NCBI GenBank assembly: GCA_029624815.1 | Contig: JARSSH010000024.1 | Span: forward strand, 1 to 63,041 | From: Candidatus Competibacter sp. | GTDB lineage: Bacteria > Pseudomonadota > Gammaproteobacteria > Competibacterales > Competibacteraceae | Length of the DNA stretch: 63,041 nucleotides | Direction: 5' to 3' | Shown here: positions 27,287 through 36,357 of the stretch, in pieces | How the letters are laid out: each line of letters opens with the position of its first letter | Numbering within the stretch: the stretch's first letter is position 1 | Made by a program: the position numbers and the translations under genes | The notes under the pieces: generated by a model | Database searches by the model: none | What the model was told of the DNA's origin: nothing | What the model saw: the letters and a program-made list of their open reading frames with translations, nothing else

Positions 27287-28809
27287 ACGAGCCAGCCAGT
27301 GTCGAATCCTTGCCGGCCAGCACGGATGACACCTTGGACGGGCATCGTGCGTTGCCTTATGCGTTTGCCAAGCGCCACGGCGTGCTGGTGGTGAACAAGG
27401 AGGGCGATCGGGTGATCGTCGTCTGCCGGCAGGGCGTCAACATGCGCAGTCTGACGGAATTGCGCCGTTTTCTGAATGCCCCGCTGCGGCCGGTGCCGGT
27501 GCCGGCCGAGCATTTCGAACGGATGTTGCAGGACAGCTACGAAGGGGACAGCGACGGCGCGGCCCGCATGATGGAGGATCTCGGCGATGAGATGGATCTC
27601 GATCGGGTCGCGCAAAGCCTGCCCGAGCCGGAGGATTTGCTGGAAAGCGCCGACGATGCGCCGATCATCCGCCTGATCAACGCGCTGTTGACCGGGGCGA
27701 TCAAGGAGAACGCCTCGGATATCCACATCGAGGCGTTCGAAAACCGGTTGCTGGTGCGATTCCGGGTGGACGGCGTGTTGCGCGAGGCTCTGCAACCGCC
27801 GCGAGCGCTGGGACCGCTGCTGGTGTCCCGCGTCAAGGTCATGGCTCACCTCGATATCGCCGAAAAGCGCCTGCCGCAGGACGGGCGGATTTCGCTCAAG
27901 GTGGCCGGGCGGCCGGTGGACGTGCGGGTTTCGACCCTGCCGACCGGCCACGGCGAACGAGTGGTGTTGCGCTTGCTGGACAAACGCACGGGCCGCTTGG
28001 ACTTGCGTCATCTGGGCATGCAAGCGCATGACGAGCAGCGCTTGCTGAAGGTGATCCATCGCCCGCACGGCATTCTACTGGTCACCGGCCCGACCGGGTC
28101 CGGCAAGACCACCACTCTTTACGCCGGGCTGACCCAGCTCAACGATCGCAAGCGCAACATTATGACCGTCGAGGATCCCATCGAGTACTACCTCGACGGG
28201 ATCAGCCAAACCCAGGTCAATACCAAGGTCGAAATGACCTTCGCCCGCGGCTTGCGCGCCATCCTGCGCCAGGATCCCGACGTGGTCATGGTCGGCGAAA
28301 TCCGCGATCTGGAAACCGCCGAGATCGCGGTGCAGGCTTCGTTGACCGGCCATCTGGTTCTGTCCACCCTGCATACCAACAGCGCGGTCGGCGCCATTAC
28401 CCGGCTGCGCGATATGGGTGTGGAGCCGTTTCTGTTGTCCTCGTCGTTGGTCGGCGTACTGGCCCAGCGCCTGGTGCGCAAACTCTGTCCCCACTGCAAA
28501 CGGCCGCATGTCGCCACCCCCGCCGATTGCGAGGTGCTGTGCGTCGATCCCGCCGTATCGCCGACGCTCTACGTTCCGGTCGGGTGCGGCCAGTGCAGCC
28601 AGTCCGGATTTCGGGGCCGCACCGGGATTTTCGAGCTGGTCGTGCTGGACGAAGCCATGCAAACCCTGATTCACGAGGGCAAGGGCGAGCAGGAACTGGA
28701 ACGCCATGCCCGGCTGTCCAGCCCCAGTATCCGCGATGACGGTCGTCGGCGAGTGCTGGCGGGCGACACCGCGCTGGCGGAACTGATTCGAGTGACCAAG
28801 GAGGACTAG
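27283..28809 (+). CDS. gspE: Type II secretion ATPase GspE
   Basis: A 508-residue cytoplasmic hexameric ATPase that powers pseudopilus assembly. An N1E-type domain ([20 protein letters not shown]) is followed by Walker [10 protein letters not shown], the Asp box ([16 protein letters not shown]), Walker B ([16 protein letters not shown]) and the His box ([14 protein letters not shown]). A zinc tetracysteine motif CPHC ... CGQC lies near 400-435. Start overlaps gspD by 4 bp and the TAG stop is directly followed by the gspF start. Confidence 0.97.
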   Translation: MNEPASVESLPASTDDTLDGHRALPYAFAKRHGVLVVNKEGDRVIVVCRQGVNMRSLTELRRFLNAPLRPVPVPAEHFERMLQDSYEGDSDGAARMMEDLGDEMDLDRVAQSLPEPEDLLESADDAPIIRLINALLTGAIKENASDIHIEAFENRLLVRFRVDGVLREALQPPRALGPLLVSRVKVMAHLDIAEKRLPQDGRISLKVAGRPVDVRVSTLPTGHGERVVLRLLDKRTGRLDLRHLGMQAHDEQRLLKVIHRPHGILLVTGPTGSGKTTTLYAGLTQLNDRKRNIMTVEDPIEYYLDGISQTQVNTKVEMTFARGLRAILRQDPDVVMVGEIRDLETAEIAVQASLTGHLVLSTLHTNSAVGAITRLRDMGVEPFLLSSSLVGVLAQRLVRKLCPHCKRPHVATPADCEVLCVDPAVSPTLYVPVGCGQCSQSGFRGRTGIFELVVLDEAMQTLIHEGKGEQELERHARLSSPSIRDDGRRRVLAGDTALAELIRVTKED

Positions 28810-30027
28810 GTGCCGGCGTTTCAGTACAGCGCGCTCGACCCCAAGGGTCGCCAGCGCAAGGGCTTGATCGAAGCCGATACGCCCCGATTGGCCCGGCAGG
28901 CCTTGCGCGAGCGCGGTCTGAACCCGCTGGGAGTCGAGGAAGTGGCCAGCCGCGAGCGTCGGCGCGGGAGCCAGTGGTGGAGCGGTCGGGTTCGGATCGG
29001 CGCCACCGATCTGGCCTTGATTACCCGGCAACTGGCCACGTTGGTCGGCTCCAGCCTGCCGCTGGAAGAGGCGTTGGGCGCGGTGGCCCAGCAGGCCGAC
29101 CGGACGCAGATCAGCGGTTTACTGATGGCGGTGCGCACCCGGGTGTTGGAAGGTCACACCCTGGCGACCGCGCTCGGCGATTTTCCGCGGGTATTCCCGG
29201 AGCTGTACCGGGCCACCGTCGCCGCCGGCGAGCAGTCCGGCCATCTGGACGTGGTGTTCGAGCGGCTGGCCGATTACACCGAGGCCCGCCAGCAGATGCG
29301 CCAAAAGGTCGGGCTGGCCTTGTTCTATCCCTTGCTGCTGACCGGCGTCGCCATCCTGATCGTCGCTGGCCTGCTGACCTATGTGGTGCCGCAAGTGGTG
29401 CAGGTGTTCGGCAGCCTCAACCAGCAATTGCCGGTGTTGACCCGCGGTCTGATCGCCCTGAGCGACTTTCTGCGCCAGTACGGTTGGCTGATGCTGCTTG
29501 CGCTGGCGGCCGGCGCGGCCGGTTGGGTATACGCGCTGCGCCGGCTTGGCTTCCGGCGGCGGGTACATCGCATACTGCTGCGTTTGCCGCTGCTGGCGCG
29601 CTTGATCCGGGGAAGCAATACCGCCCGCTTTGCCCGCACTTTCAGCATCCTGATGGCGAGCGGCGTGCCGGTGCTGGAGTCCTTGCGGATTTCCTCGCAG
29701 GTGCTCGGCAACCTGCCGATGCGAGAAGCGGTGGAGCAGGCGGCGGTGCGCGTCAAGGAAGGCGCCAGCCTGTACAAAGCGGTCAGCGCCAGCGGTTATT
29801 TCCCGCCGATGACGGTGCAGCTTATCGCCAGCGGCGAGGCCAGCGGCCGGCTGGAGGGCATGCTGGAGCGGGCGGCGGTGCAACAGGAGCGCGAGACCGA
29901 AACCTTGATCGCCGCGCTGCTGGGGATTTTCGAGCCGATGCTGATTCTGGTGATGGGCGGCGTGGTGCTGGTGATCGTGCTGGCGATTCTGCTGCCGATC
30001 TTCGATCTCAATCAACTGGTGCGCTGA
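28810..30027 (+). CDS. gspF: Type II secretion inner-membrane platform protein GspF
   Basis: A 405-residue polytopic inner-membrane protein that couples GspE to pseudopilin assembly. It has two T2SSF domains: LITRQLATLVGSSLPLEEAL in the first and RFARTFSILMASGVPVLESL in the second. Membrane helices lie near 170-195, 220-240 and 375-400. The start is a GTG directly after the gspE stop, and its N-terminus (PAFQYSALDPKGRQRKG) is canonical. The pseudopilin genes (gspG onward) do not follow; instead a convergent gene overlaps the last 16 bp, so this cluster is limited to C-D-E-F. Confidence 0.96.
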   Translation: MPAFQYSALDPKGRQRKGLIEADTPRLARQALRERGLNPLGVEEVASRERRRGSQWWSGRVRIGATDLALITRQLATLVGSSLPLEEALGAVAQQADRTQISGLLMAVRTRVLEGHTLATALGDFPRVFPELYRATVAAGEQSGHLDVVFERLADYTEARQQMRQKVGLALFYPLLLTGVAILIVAGLLTYVVPQVVQVFGSLNQQLPVLTRGLIALSDFLRQYGWLMLLALAAGAAGWVYALRRLGFRRRVHRILLRLPLLARLIRGSNTARFARTFSILMASGVPVLESLRISSQVLGNLPMREAVEQAAVRVKEGASLYKAVSASGYFPPMTVQLIASGEASGRLEGMLERAAVQQERETETLIAALLGIFEPMLILVMGGVVLVIVLAILLPIFDLNQLVR

Positions 30028-30491
30028 GCCGCGGCCCGCAATCCGGCGCGGTCCAGGGTATGGGCGCGGGCGAAACCGCCGATAAAGCGGATACGAATTG
30101 GGATCAGGCGCAGCAGCAGGAAATCGCCGAATTCGAAGCGCGGCGCTGAATCGGGAAGCCGTTCCTGATAGCGTTGGGTCGCCTCCCGATAATCCGCGTT
30201 ATCCTTGGACAGGATTGCAACCTCGCCTTGGATCGTCGCCCGCGCCAGCGTCTGTGGGTCTTCGTTGTCCCGTTCCGGTTCGCTGATCGCCAGCCCTGCG
30301 CGCGAGTGAGCCAGCAGGTTGCGGGTGTGGGCGGACAGCGTGCTGAGATGGAGCAGGAACCCACCGCAATCCGGTTCCGGAACGTAGGCGACCCAGGAGG
30401 CATCCGGCCCGTCTGGACCCTGAGTGGCGAGAGCCGCCCAGCGCCGGTCGCGGATCAGATTGACCATCAAGCGTTGTTCTTGAATTTTCAT
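30012..30491 (-). CDS. Pyridoxamine 5'-phosphate oxidase-fold protein (HugZ N-domain-like)
   Basis: A 159-residue flavin-reductase/split-barrel protein. The opening LIRDRRWAALATQGPDGPDA and LLHLSTLSAHTRNLLAHSRA match the PNPOx-like domain found in heme-utilisation HugZ-type and general stress proteins. FMN or heme binding is likely from the family but the catalytic role cannot be told. The ending FGDFLLLRLIPIRIRFIGGFARA corresponds to the end of the domain; the C-terminal DUF2470 of longer HugZ proteins is absent. It is on the opposite strand to gspF, overlapping its 3' end by 16 bp, and 16 bp downstream of iscS, possibly co-transcribed with it. Confidence 0.8.
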   Translation of the reverse strand: MKIQEQRLMVNLIRDRRWAALATQGPDGPDASWVAYVPEPDCGGFLLHLSTLSAHTRNLLAHSRAGLAISEPERDNEDPQTLARATIQGEVAILSKDNADYREATQRYQERLPDSAPRFEFGDFLLLRLIPIRIRFIGGFARAHTLDRAGLRAAAQRTS

Positions 30492-30507
30492 CGCTCACCT
30501 TGTCCGC

Positions 30508-31725
30508 TCATGGCGCCGCCCAATCCACCGCGCGGCTCTTCAAACGCCCTCGGCGCGTCTCCCATACCGGGGATAACTCCCGCAGCCGGATGACCGCCGC
30601 CGCCGCCGCGTCGATGACGTAGTCAATCTCCTCGACGGCGGTGAAGCGGCCCAGACTGAAGCGGACCGCGCCACGCATCCGCATGGCATCGCAACCCATC
30701 GCCCGTAGTACGTGCGAGGGTTCATGGCTGGCGGAGTTGCAGGCGGAGCCGGTGGCAAGGGCGATGTTCGGCAACGCGTCCAGCAACGCCTCGGCGGCGA
30801 TGCCGGCGAAGCTGATATTGAGGATGCCGGCCACGTTTTGCTCAGGGTCGCCGTTCAGTGCCACCGCGCCCAATACCGTCAATCCTTGCCATAGTCGGTC
30901 GCGCAATCCCCGAATCCGGGCCTGTTCAGCCTCCATCTCGACGCGGGCGATCCGGCAGGCTTCCCCCATGGCGACAATCTGGTGGACGGGTAGCGTACCG
31001 GCCCGTAATCCGCGTTCCTGGCCACCGCCGTACAGCAGCGGCTCCAGCCGCACGCGAACCGGGCGTCGGCGCACGACCAGCGCGCCGATGCCCTTGGGAC
31101 CGTACAGCTTGTGCGCGCTGAGGCTCAATAGATCCACTGGCAGGGTTTGCAGATCGAACGGCAGCTTGCCGGCGCTCTGGGATGCATCCACATGCAGCAA
31201 CGCGCCATGATTTCGAACCAGCGCGCCGATGGCGGCCAGATCCTGCGTCACGCCGGTTTCGTTGTTGACGTGCATCAGCGAGACCAGCACGGTGTCTGGC
31301 CGCAACGCCGCCGCGATCCGCTCCAGCGGAATCGATCCGTCCGGGTTCGGGTCGAGGTAGGTGATGGCGCAACCCTCGCGCTCCAGTCGCCGGCAAACAT
31401 CGAGCACAGCCTTGTGTTCGGTTTTGCTGGTGATCAGGTGCCGACCCTTGCGAACATGAGCGCGCATGACGCCAAGCAAAGCGAGGTTGTTGGCCTCGGT
31501 CGCGCCGGAAGTCCAGACGATTTCGCCGGGGTCGGCACCGAGCAGGGTGGCGACATGCGTTCGGGCGGTTTCGACCGCCCGGGCCGCTGCTCGACCGAAA
31601 GCGTGGATGGTGGAGGAAGGGTTGCCGAAGACGCCGTCCTGACCGAGATGCTGGTTCAGGACGGCGACAACTCGCGGGTCCGCCGGGGTGGTCGCTGCGT
31701 AATCCAGATAAACCGGCAACCGCAT
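30508..31725 (-). CDS. iscS: Cysteine desulfurase, IscS type
   Basis: A PLP enzyme that releases sulfur from cysteine for Fe-S clusters and tRNA thiolation; 405 aa from ATG 31725. MRLPVYLDYAATTPADPRV is the canonical start, so the 25 residues upstream (low complexity, open to 31800) are excluded. The cofactor lysine is in SAHKLYGPKGIGAL, and the sulfur-accepting cysteine loop is ATGSACNSASHEPSHVL (Cys near 327), with the longer IscS-type loop. It follows iscR by 19 bp on the same strand. No iscU, iscA, hscBA or fdx follows, so the remaining assembly genes must be elsewhere. Confidence 0.93.
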   Translation of the reverse strand: MRLPVYLDYAATTPADPRVVAVLNQHLGQDGVFGNPSSTIHAFGRAAARAVETARTHVATLLGADPGEIVWTSGATEANNLALLGVMRAHVRKGRHLITSKTEHKAVLDVCRRLEREGCAITYLDPNPDGSIPLERIAAALRPDTVLVSLMHVNNETGVTQDLAAIGALVRNHGALLHVDASQSAGKLPFDLQTLPVDLLSLSAHKLYGPKGIGALVVRRRPVRVRLEPLLYGGGQERGLRAGTLPVHQIVAMGEACRIARVEMEAEQARIRGLRDRLWQGLTVLGAVALNGDPEQNVAGILNISFAGIAAEALLDALPNIALATGSACNSASHEPSHVLRAMGCDAMRMRGAVRFSLGRFTAVEEIDYVIDAAAAAVIRLRELSPVWETRRGRLKSRAVDWAAP

Positions 31726-31744
31726 TGCGGCGTGGGAGCCCTGG

Positions 31745-32242
31745 TCAGACCATGGCCGAGGCCGGCATTCGCTCGCTGGAGCGCTCGCTGGAGCGCTCAC
31801 GCCGGCGCGTGCCGTTCTGGCGGCGCACCACCTCGCAAACCGCCGGGCGCTCGACGAATTGCGCCAGGGTGATGCCTTCCAGGAAAGCGAAAATCTGCCG
31901 GCTGAGATCGGTCCACAATTCGTGCGTCAGGCAGCGCCGGCCTTCCTGGCAGTTCTCATGACCGAAACAGCGAGTGGCGTCCATCCGTTCGTCGACCGCG
32001 CTGATGATGTCGGCGACCGTGACCTGGTCGGGCGAACTGGCCAGCCGATAGCCGCCGCCCGGACCACGCACGCCTTCGACCAGGCTGCGCTTGCGCAGCT
32101 TGGCGAACAACTGTTCCAGATAGGACAGCGATATACCCTGGCATTGGGAAATCTCGGCCAGCGTGACCGGACCGTATTTGTCGTGAATGGCCAGATGCAT
32201 CATGGCGGTAACCGCATAGCGGCCTTTGGTCGACAGTTTCAT
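31745..32242 (-). CDS. iscR: Rrf2-family Fe-S cluster regulator IscR
   Basis: A winged-helix repressor that senses Fe-S supply and represses its own operon when holding a [2Fe-2S] cluster. The N-terminus MKLSTKGRYAVTAMMHLAI is canonical, so I start two codons inside the longest frame (32248). Cluster ligands are three cysteines in CFGHENCQEGRRC (C-x5-C-x5-C, near 92-104), as in IscR. The recognition helix region is GISLSYLEQLFAKLRKRSLV. The C-terminal tail has a short tandem duplication (RERSSERSSER) encoded by a 12-bp repeat. Two operator-like palindromes lie upstream. Confidence 0.95.
   Translation of the reverse strand: MKLSTKGRYAVTAMMHLAIHDKYGPVTLAEISQCQGISLSYLEQLFAKLRKRSLVEGVRGPGGGYRLASSPDQVTVADIISAVDERMDATRCFGHENCQEGRRCLTHELWTDLSRQIFAFLEGITLAQFVERPAVCEVVRRQNGTRRRERSSERSSERMPASAMV
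31771..31798. repeat. 12-bp tandem repeat at the 3' end of iscR
   Basis: GCTCGCTGGAGC occurs twice in a row followed by GCTC. On the minus strand it encodes the ERSSERSSER segment, an in-frame length variation point in the IscR tail. Confidence 0.7.
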
Positions 32243-32280
32243 GAGCATTACCCCGCGATTGGGCTGTACTGTAAGGTTAA

Positions 32281-32302
32281 TTCCTGACTATTGAGTAAGG
32301 AA
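32281..32302 (-). promoter_or_regulatory. IscR-type palindromic operator, promoter-proximal
   Basis: On the minus strand the site reads TTCCTTACT-CAAT-AGTCAGGAA, a 22-bp palindrome with one mismatched pair; its right half, TAGTCAGGAAT, matches 10 of 11 positions of the IscR type 1 half-site (recalled consensus). It lies about 40-60 bp upstream of iscR, suited to autoregulation. Confidence 0.55.
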
Positions 32303-32308
32303 ACTATA

Positions 32309-32333
32309 TTAACCTATTATCTTAGTCAACTAA
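32309..32333 (-). promoter_or_regulatory. IscR type 1 site overlapping the iscR -35 box
   Basis: The 25-bp minus-strand site begins TTAGTTGACTAAGATAAT and matches 19 of 25 positions of the recalled type 1 consensus (ATASYYGACT then a WWW-rich centre). It overlaps TTGACT, a -35 box with TATAGT 15 bp downstream. Binding of holo-IscR here would block transcription of iscR-iscS. Confidence 0.55.
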
Positions 32334-32397
32334 TTCGGAAAAACGATGCCGCGGGCGATTTCAATAATTGGGGGCATTGCAAACGGAGGAGTGGGAC

Positions 32398-32868
32398 TTA
32401 CCTGGCGAATCGATGGCCTTGACGCAGGCAGTAGGCAAGCCATTTGAAGAGAAAGCGGTTGGTCCGCCAGCGGGCGTGAAGATGCGAGCCGTCCGCTTGG
32501 CGGCCGGGGTGGATCTCGGCGGCGAAGGCGGCGCGGCGTCGCAAGTGCGCGGTCATCACCTCGGCCATGCGCGCATCGTGGTAGATGCGAATGCGCAGAT
32601 TGGGTTCGGCGGCGACCGTGCCGTCGTCCTGGTGAAATTGGTAGGTTAGGGTCAGGCCACTGGTGTAACGGCTGCGCTCGAGGATTCGCAAGTGCAGATC
32701 CAGGCCCCCGACCACCCGCGAGACACGGGCGGTCGACGCGGGCGGTATGACCGGCAGCAATCGGCGCAGGCTGATGTAGTTCCGCTCGTACAGATCCATC
32801 AGTGCCGCGAAGCTGCCCGGCGTGTCGTGCGCGAGCAATCCGGTCTGGGGGGCGTGAAGCAGAATCAT
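32398..32868 (-). CDS. DUF1249 domain protein (YqiB-like)
   Basis: A 156-residue cytoplasmic protein of the DUF1249 family, known from gammaproteobacteria, whose function has not been established. Family features are MDLYERNYISLRRLLP near the N-terminus, LTLTYQFHQDDG and LRIRIYHDARMAEVM in the centre, and a KWLAYCLRQGHRF ending. It is the last gene of the leftward unit ppiA-ppiB-lpxH-DUF1249, 4 bp after lpxH. In E. coli the homologue is linked to nudF and cpdA instead. Confidence 0.85.
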   Translation of the reverse strand: MILLHAPQTGLLAHDTPGSFAALMDLYERNYISLRRLLPVIPPASTARVSRVVGGLDLHLRILERSRYTSGLTLTYQFHQDDGTVAAEPNLRIRIYHDARMAEVMTAHLRRRAAFAAEIHPGRQADGSHLHARWRTNRFLFKWLAYCLRQGHRFAR

Positions 32869-32872
32869 GAGC

Positions 32873-33604
32873 CTACGCGCCGGGCAAGGGCAGGGATTCC
32901 AGGCGCCAGCCGGACTTGTCGCAACACAGTACGCTGCCCTGTTCGTACCAGTCGCCCAGCACCGCCCGCCGCGCGGGCCGCCCGTCCAGCATCCATCGGT
33001 GGATGGCGGGTCGGTGGGTGTGACCGTGGATCAGGTGGTCAACGCCGTGCGTGCGTAGCGCGCACTCCACCGCCACGGGATTGACGTCGGTGATCTCGAC
33101 GCCTTTCGCCTGGGTGGCCTGCCGGCTGGTTTCACGCAACTGGCTGGCCAGCATCCGTCGTTGCGCCAGTGGCTGCTCCAGCAAACCCGCCTGCCAGGCC
33201 GGATCGCGGACCTGGGCGCGAAACGCCTGGTACTCGATATCGTCGGTGCACAGCGTGTCGCCGTGCAGCAGCAGCACGGGCTCGCTGGCCAGATCGATCA
33301 CCACGCTTTCCGGCAATAACCGCGCTTGGCTCGCCGCCGCAAAAGCCTGGCCAACCAGGAAATCCCGATTTCCGTGCAGAAAATAGGTCGGTACGCCGGA
33401 TTCGACCAGCGCGCGCAGCGCGTCGGCGACGGTATGCCCAAGTTCCGCGTCGTCGTCATCGCCGATCCAGGCCTCGAACAGATCGCCCAGGATATACAGG
33501 GCATCGGCCCGCCGGGCTCGCCGTTCCAGAAAATCCAGGAACAGCGAGACGATGGTGGGCCGGCGCGGATCCAGGTGCAGGTCGGAGATGAACAGCGTGG
33601 CCAT
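32873..33604 (-). CDS. lpxH: UDP-2,3-diacylglucosamine diphosphatase
   Basis: A 243-residue peripheral inner-membrane metallophosphatase that makes lipid X, the fourth step of lipid A synthesis; it marks the host as Gram-negative. Calcineurin-like metal ligands are in FISDLHLDP, YILGDLFEAWIGDDD, FLHGNRDFLVG and LIHGHTHRPAIH. ATG 33604 gives MATLFISDLHLDPRRP, the family start; the longer open frame (to 33748) is in the ppiB region and rejected. Next to ppiB as in enteric bacteria. Confidence 0.96.
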   Translation of the reverse strand: MATLFISDLHLDPRRPTIVSLFLDFLERRARRADALYILGDLFEAWIGDDDDAELGHTVADALRALVESGVPTYFLHGNRDFLVGQAFAAASQARLLPESVVIDLASEPVLLLHGDTLCTDDIEYQAFRAQVRDPAWQAGLLEQPLAQRRMLASQLRETSRQATQAKGVEITDVNPVAVECALRTHGVDHLIHGHTHRPAIHRWMLDGRPARRAVLGDWYEQGSVLCCDKSGWRLESLPLPGA

Positions 33605-33609
33605 TGGGC

Positions 33610-34107
33610 TTATTCGTCGACGACTTCGACCTTGGTGATCGTGATGTCCTCGACCGGCACGTTCTGGTGGCCGCGCCGGTTGGTGGTCGGCGCGGCGACG
33701 ATCGCATCGACCACATCCGCGCCGGCCACAACCCGTCCGAACACGCAATAGCCCCAGCCTTGACTGGTCGGACCGCGGTGATCGAGAAAGTCGTTGTCCT
33801 TGACGTTGATGAAGAACTGAGCGGTGGCGGAGTGTGGGTCGGAGGTGCGCGCCATGGCCACCGTGCCCACCTGGTTCTTCAGGCCGTTTTCGGCCTCGTT
33901 GCGAATGGGGGCGCGGGTCGGCTTTTGGCTCATGTCCGCTTCAAGGCCGCCGCCCTGAATCATGAAGTTGGGGATCACCCGATGGAACAAAGTGCCTTCG
34001 TAAAACCCGTCGCGGGCGTATTGCAGAAAGTTGGCGGTCGTGGTCGGCGCATGGGCGTGATCGAGTTCGATGCTGATGATGCCGAATCGGGTGTGCAAAT
34101 TAATCAT
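33610..34107 (-). CDS. ppiB: Cytoplasmic peptidyl-prolyl cis-trans isomerase (cyclophilin B)
   Basis: A 165-residue cyclophilin without a signal peptide, so cytoplasmic. Active-site residues are in [17 protein letters not shown] (Arg, Phe, Gln) and [13 protein letters not shown]. It starts at ATG 34107 ([17 protein letters not shown]). It is a close paralogue of the neighbouring periplasmic ppiA, probably from tandem duplication, and lies 5 bp upstream of lpxH and 10 bp downstream of ppiA, inside a compact operon. Confidence 0.95.
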   Translation of the reverse strand: MINLHTRFGIISIELDHAHAPTTTANFLQYARDGFYEGTLFHRVIPNFMIQGGGLEADMSQKPTRAPIRNEAENGLKNQVGTVAMARTSDPHSATAQFFINVKDNDFLDHRGPTSQGWGYCVFGRVVAGADVVDAIVAAPTTNRRGHQNVPVEDITITKVEVVDE

Positions 34108-34117
34108 GGCGGGTGCC

Positions 34118-34768
34118 TCACTGTTTGGCGGGTTCGGGCGCGGCGGACGGCGTGGGGGTTGGGTTCGGCGCCACCGGGGACGGTGCGGGCGCCGGAACGG
34201 GCAGCAGTGTAACGGATTCGATGAGCACCGGGGTTGTCGGCACGTCGCCGAACCGGCCGCCGGGGCCACCGGGGCCCGTGGGCGCCTGGCCGATCTTGTC
34301 CACCACGGTCATGCCATCGACGACTTGGCCGAACACCGTGTAGCCCCAACCTTGCGAGGTCGGCGCGCGGTGGTCGAGAAAATCGTTGTCCTTGACGTTG
34401 ATGAAGAACTGAGCAGTGGCGGAGTGCGGGTCGGAGGTGCGCGCCATGGCCACCGTGCCGCGCCGGTTCTTAAGCCCATTGTTGGCCTCGTTCGGCACCG
34501 GGGCGCGGGTCGGCTTCTGCCGGAAGTCGGGAGTAAAGCCGCCGCCCTGGATCATGAAGCCGTCGATGACCCGGTGGAAGATCGTGCCGTTGTAGAAACC
34601 ATCGCGGGCATAGGCGAGAAAGTTTTCCACCGATTTCGGAGCTTTTTCGTCAGCCAATTCCAGAGTAATGGGGCCCATGCTGGTATCCAGCCGGACTTGG
34701 GTGCCGGCTTGGGCGACGGTGGCCAAACCGAGAATGGCGGCCGCCGCTAACGAAAGTCGTTTGTGCAT
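34118..34768 (-). CDS. ppiA: Periplasmic peptidyl-prolyl cis-trans isomerase (cyclophilin A type)
   Basis: A 216-residue cyclophilin with a cleavable signal peptide ([21 protein letters not shown]), so it folds proteins in the periplasm. The catalytic core repeats that of ppi[18 protein letters not shown] and [13 protein letters not shown]. The C-terminus has a proline/alanine-rich tail ([19 protein letters not shown]) absent from ppiB and possibly a flexible linker. First gene of the leftward ppiA-ppiB-lpxH-DUF1249 unit and divergent from gltX. Confidence 0.93.
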   Translation of the reverse strand: MHKRLSLAAAAILGLATVAQAGTQVRLDTSMGPITLELADEKAPKSVENFLAYARDGFYNGTIFHRVIDGFMIQGGGFTPDFRQKPTRAPVPNEANNGLKNRRGTVAMARTSDPHSATAQFFINVKDNDFLDHRAPTSQGWGYTVFGQVVDGMTVVDKIGQAPTGPGGPGGRFGDVPTTPVLIESVTLLPVPAPAPSPVAPNPTPTPSAAPEPAKQ

Positions 34769-34873
34769 GAATTGATCGCCAGGTTGCGGGGATGACAGGA
34801 TCATAATAATCGGCTGGTAGGCGCGCCGCCAGATTTGGCGACCGGCGGCGCTTTCCGGTACCATGATTTCACT

Positions 34874-36286
34874 ATGACCACCCAGATCGTTAAAACGCGT
34901 TTTGCGCCCAGTCCGACCGGTTACCTGCACCTGGGCAACATCCGCACGGCCCTGTTCAACGCGCTGCTGGCCCGGCGCTGGGGCGGCCGATTCGTACTGC
35001 GGATCGAGGATACCGACCGGGAGCGCAGCCGTCCGGAATATATCGCGACTCTGCTCGAAGATCTGCGCTGGTTGGGGCTGGACTGGCAGGAAGGCGCGGG
35101 GGTGGGTGGCCGCCACGCGCCCTACGCCCAGTCGGAGCGGGCGGCGATTTACGCCGAATACTACCAGCGACTGGATGTCGCCGGGCAGGTCTATCCCTGT
35201 TTCTGCACCCCGGCGGAGCTGGCGCTGAGCCGCAAGGCGCAACAGTCCGCCGGTCAACCGCCGCGCTATCCGGGCACCTGCGCCCGTTTGAACGAAGCCG
35301 AACGGCAGGCACGGCGGGAGCGGGGCCTGCAACCAACTCTGCGCTTCCGGGTGCCGCCGGGGCGGACGGTGGAATTCACCGATCTGGTGCGTGGCCCGCA
35401 GCGTTTCGCCAGCGACCACATTGGCGACTTCGTGATCCGCCGGGCCGACGGCGGCGCCCAGTTTTTCTTCGTCAACGCCGTGGATGACGCGCTCATGGGG
35501 ATTACCCATGTGCTACGCGGCGAAGACCATCTAACCAATACCCCGCGCCAGTTGTTGTTGTTGGAAGCGCTGAAACTGCCGGCTCCGGAGTACGGCCACA
35601 TGGCCTTGATCGTCGGGGCCGGCGGCGGGCCGCTGTCCAAGCGCGAAGGCGACTTCAGCGTTCGCGAGTTGCGCGCCGCCGGCTATCTGCCGGAGGCGTT
35701 GTTGAACTATCTGGCCCGACTTGGCCACCGCTACGAGCACGATGAGTGGATGGAGCCAGCGGAGCTGGCGGCCGGGTTCGCCGTGGCGCATCTGGGTCGC
35801 GCGCCGGCCCACTACGACGAGGCCCAGTTGCTGCACTGGCAGGCCGAGGCGGTGGGGCGCGCGGCATCGGCACGATTGTGGGCCTGGATGGGGCCGGCGG
35901 TTCACGAACGGGTGCCACCCGATCGGCGGGAGGCATTGATCGCCACGATCCGGCCAAATATCCGTTTTCCCGCTGACGCCGCCTTCTGGGCGGCACGGTT
36001 GTTCGGTGAGGACTTGACGCCGAGCGGCGATGGCCGGACGGCGATCGCGGCGGCGGGGCCGGCGTTTTTTGCTCAGGCATTGGCCGCGTATGCCGAATAT
36101 GGCGCGGTCTATCGACCTTTGGTCGAAGACTTGAAGCGGCGCACCGGCGCAAAAGGGAAAAACCTGTTCATGCCGCTGCGGGCGGCACTGACGGGCGAGA
36201 CCCACGGGCCGGAGCTGGCGCGAATTCTGGCCCTGTTGCCGCCGGATATCGCCCGGCGGCGGCTGGAAGCCTGCTGCCGAGCCTAG
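34874..36286 (+). CDS. gltX: Glutamate-tRNA ligase
   Basis: A 470-residue class I aminoacyl-tRNA synthetase that charges tRNA-Glu. The HIGH-type motif is [12 protein letters not shown] near the N-terminus, and the KMSKS-type motif is PLSKREGD near 255. The anticodon-binding helical domain follows, with [18 protein letters not shown] near the end. I start at ATG 34874 ([16 protein letters not shown]); 13 extra codons upstream are open but not family-like. Followed at 71 bp by cysS on the same strand. Confidence 0.96.
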   Translation: MTTQIVKTRFAPSPTGYLHLGNIRTALFNALLARRWGGRFVLRIEDTDRERSRPEYIATLLEDLRWLGLDWQEGAGVGGRHAPYAQSERAAIYAEYYQRLDVAGQVYPCFCTPAELALSRKAQQSAGQPPRYPGTCARLNEAERQARRERGLQPTLRFRVPPGRTVEFTDLVRGPQRFASDHIGDFVIRRADGGAQFFFVNAVDDALMGITHVLRGEDHLTNTPRQLLLLEALKLPAPEYGHMALIVGAGGGPLSKREGDFSVRELRAAGYLPEALLNYLARLGHRYEHDEWMEPAELAAGFAVAHLGRAPAHYDEAQLLHWQAEAVGRAASARLWAWMGPAVHERVPPDRREALIATIRPNIRFPADAAFWAARLFGEDLTPSGDGRTAIAAAGPAFFAQALAAYAEYGAVYRPLVEDLKRRTGAKGKNLFMPLRAALTGETHGPELARILALLPPDIARRRLEACCRA

Positions 36287-36357
36287 TAGATACTTTTGGT
36301 GTGATCCACGATCTCACACTGTCCCGACCTGCCTTAATATCGTCGAGATAACCGTTT

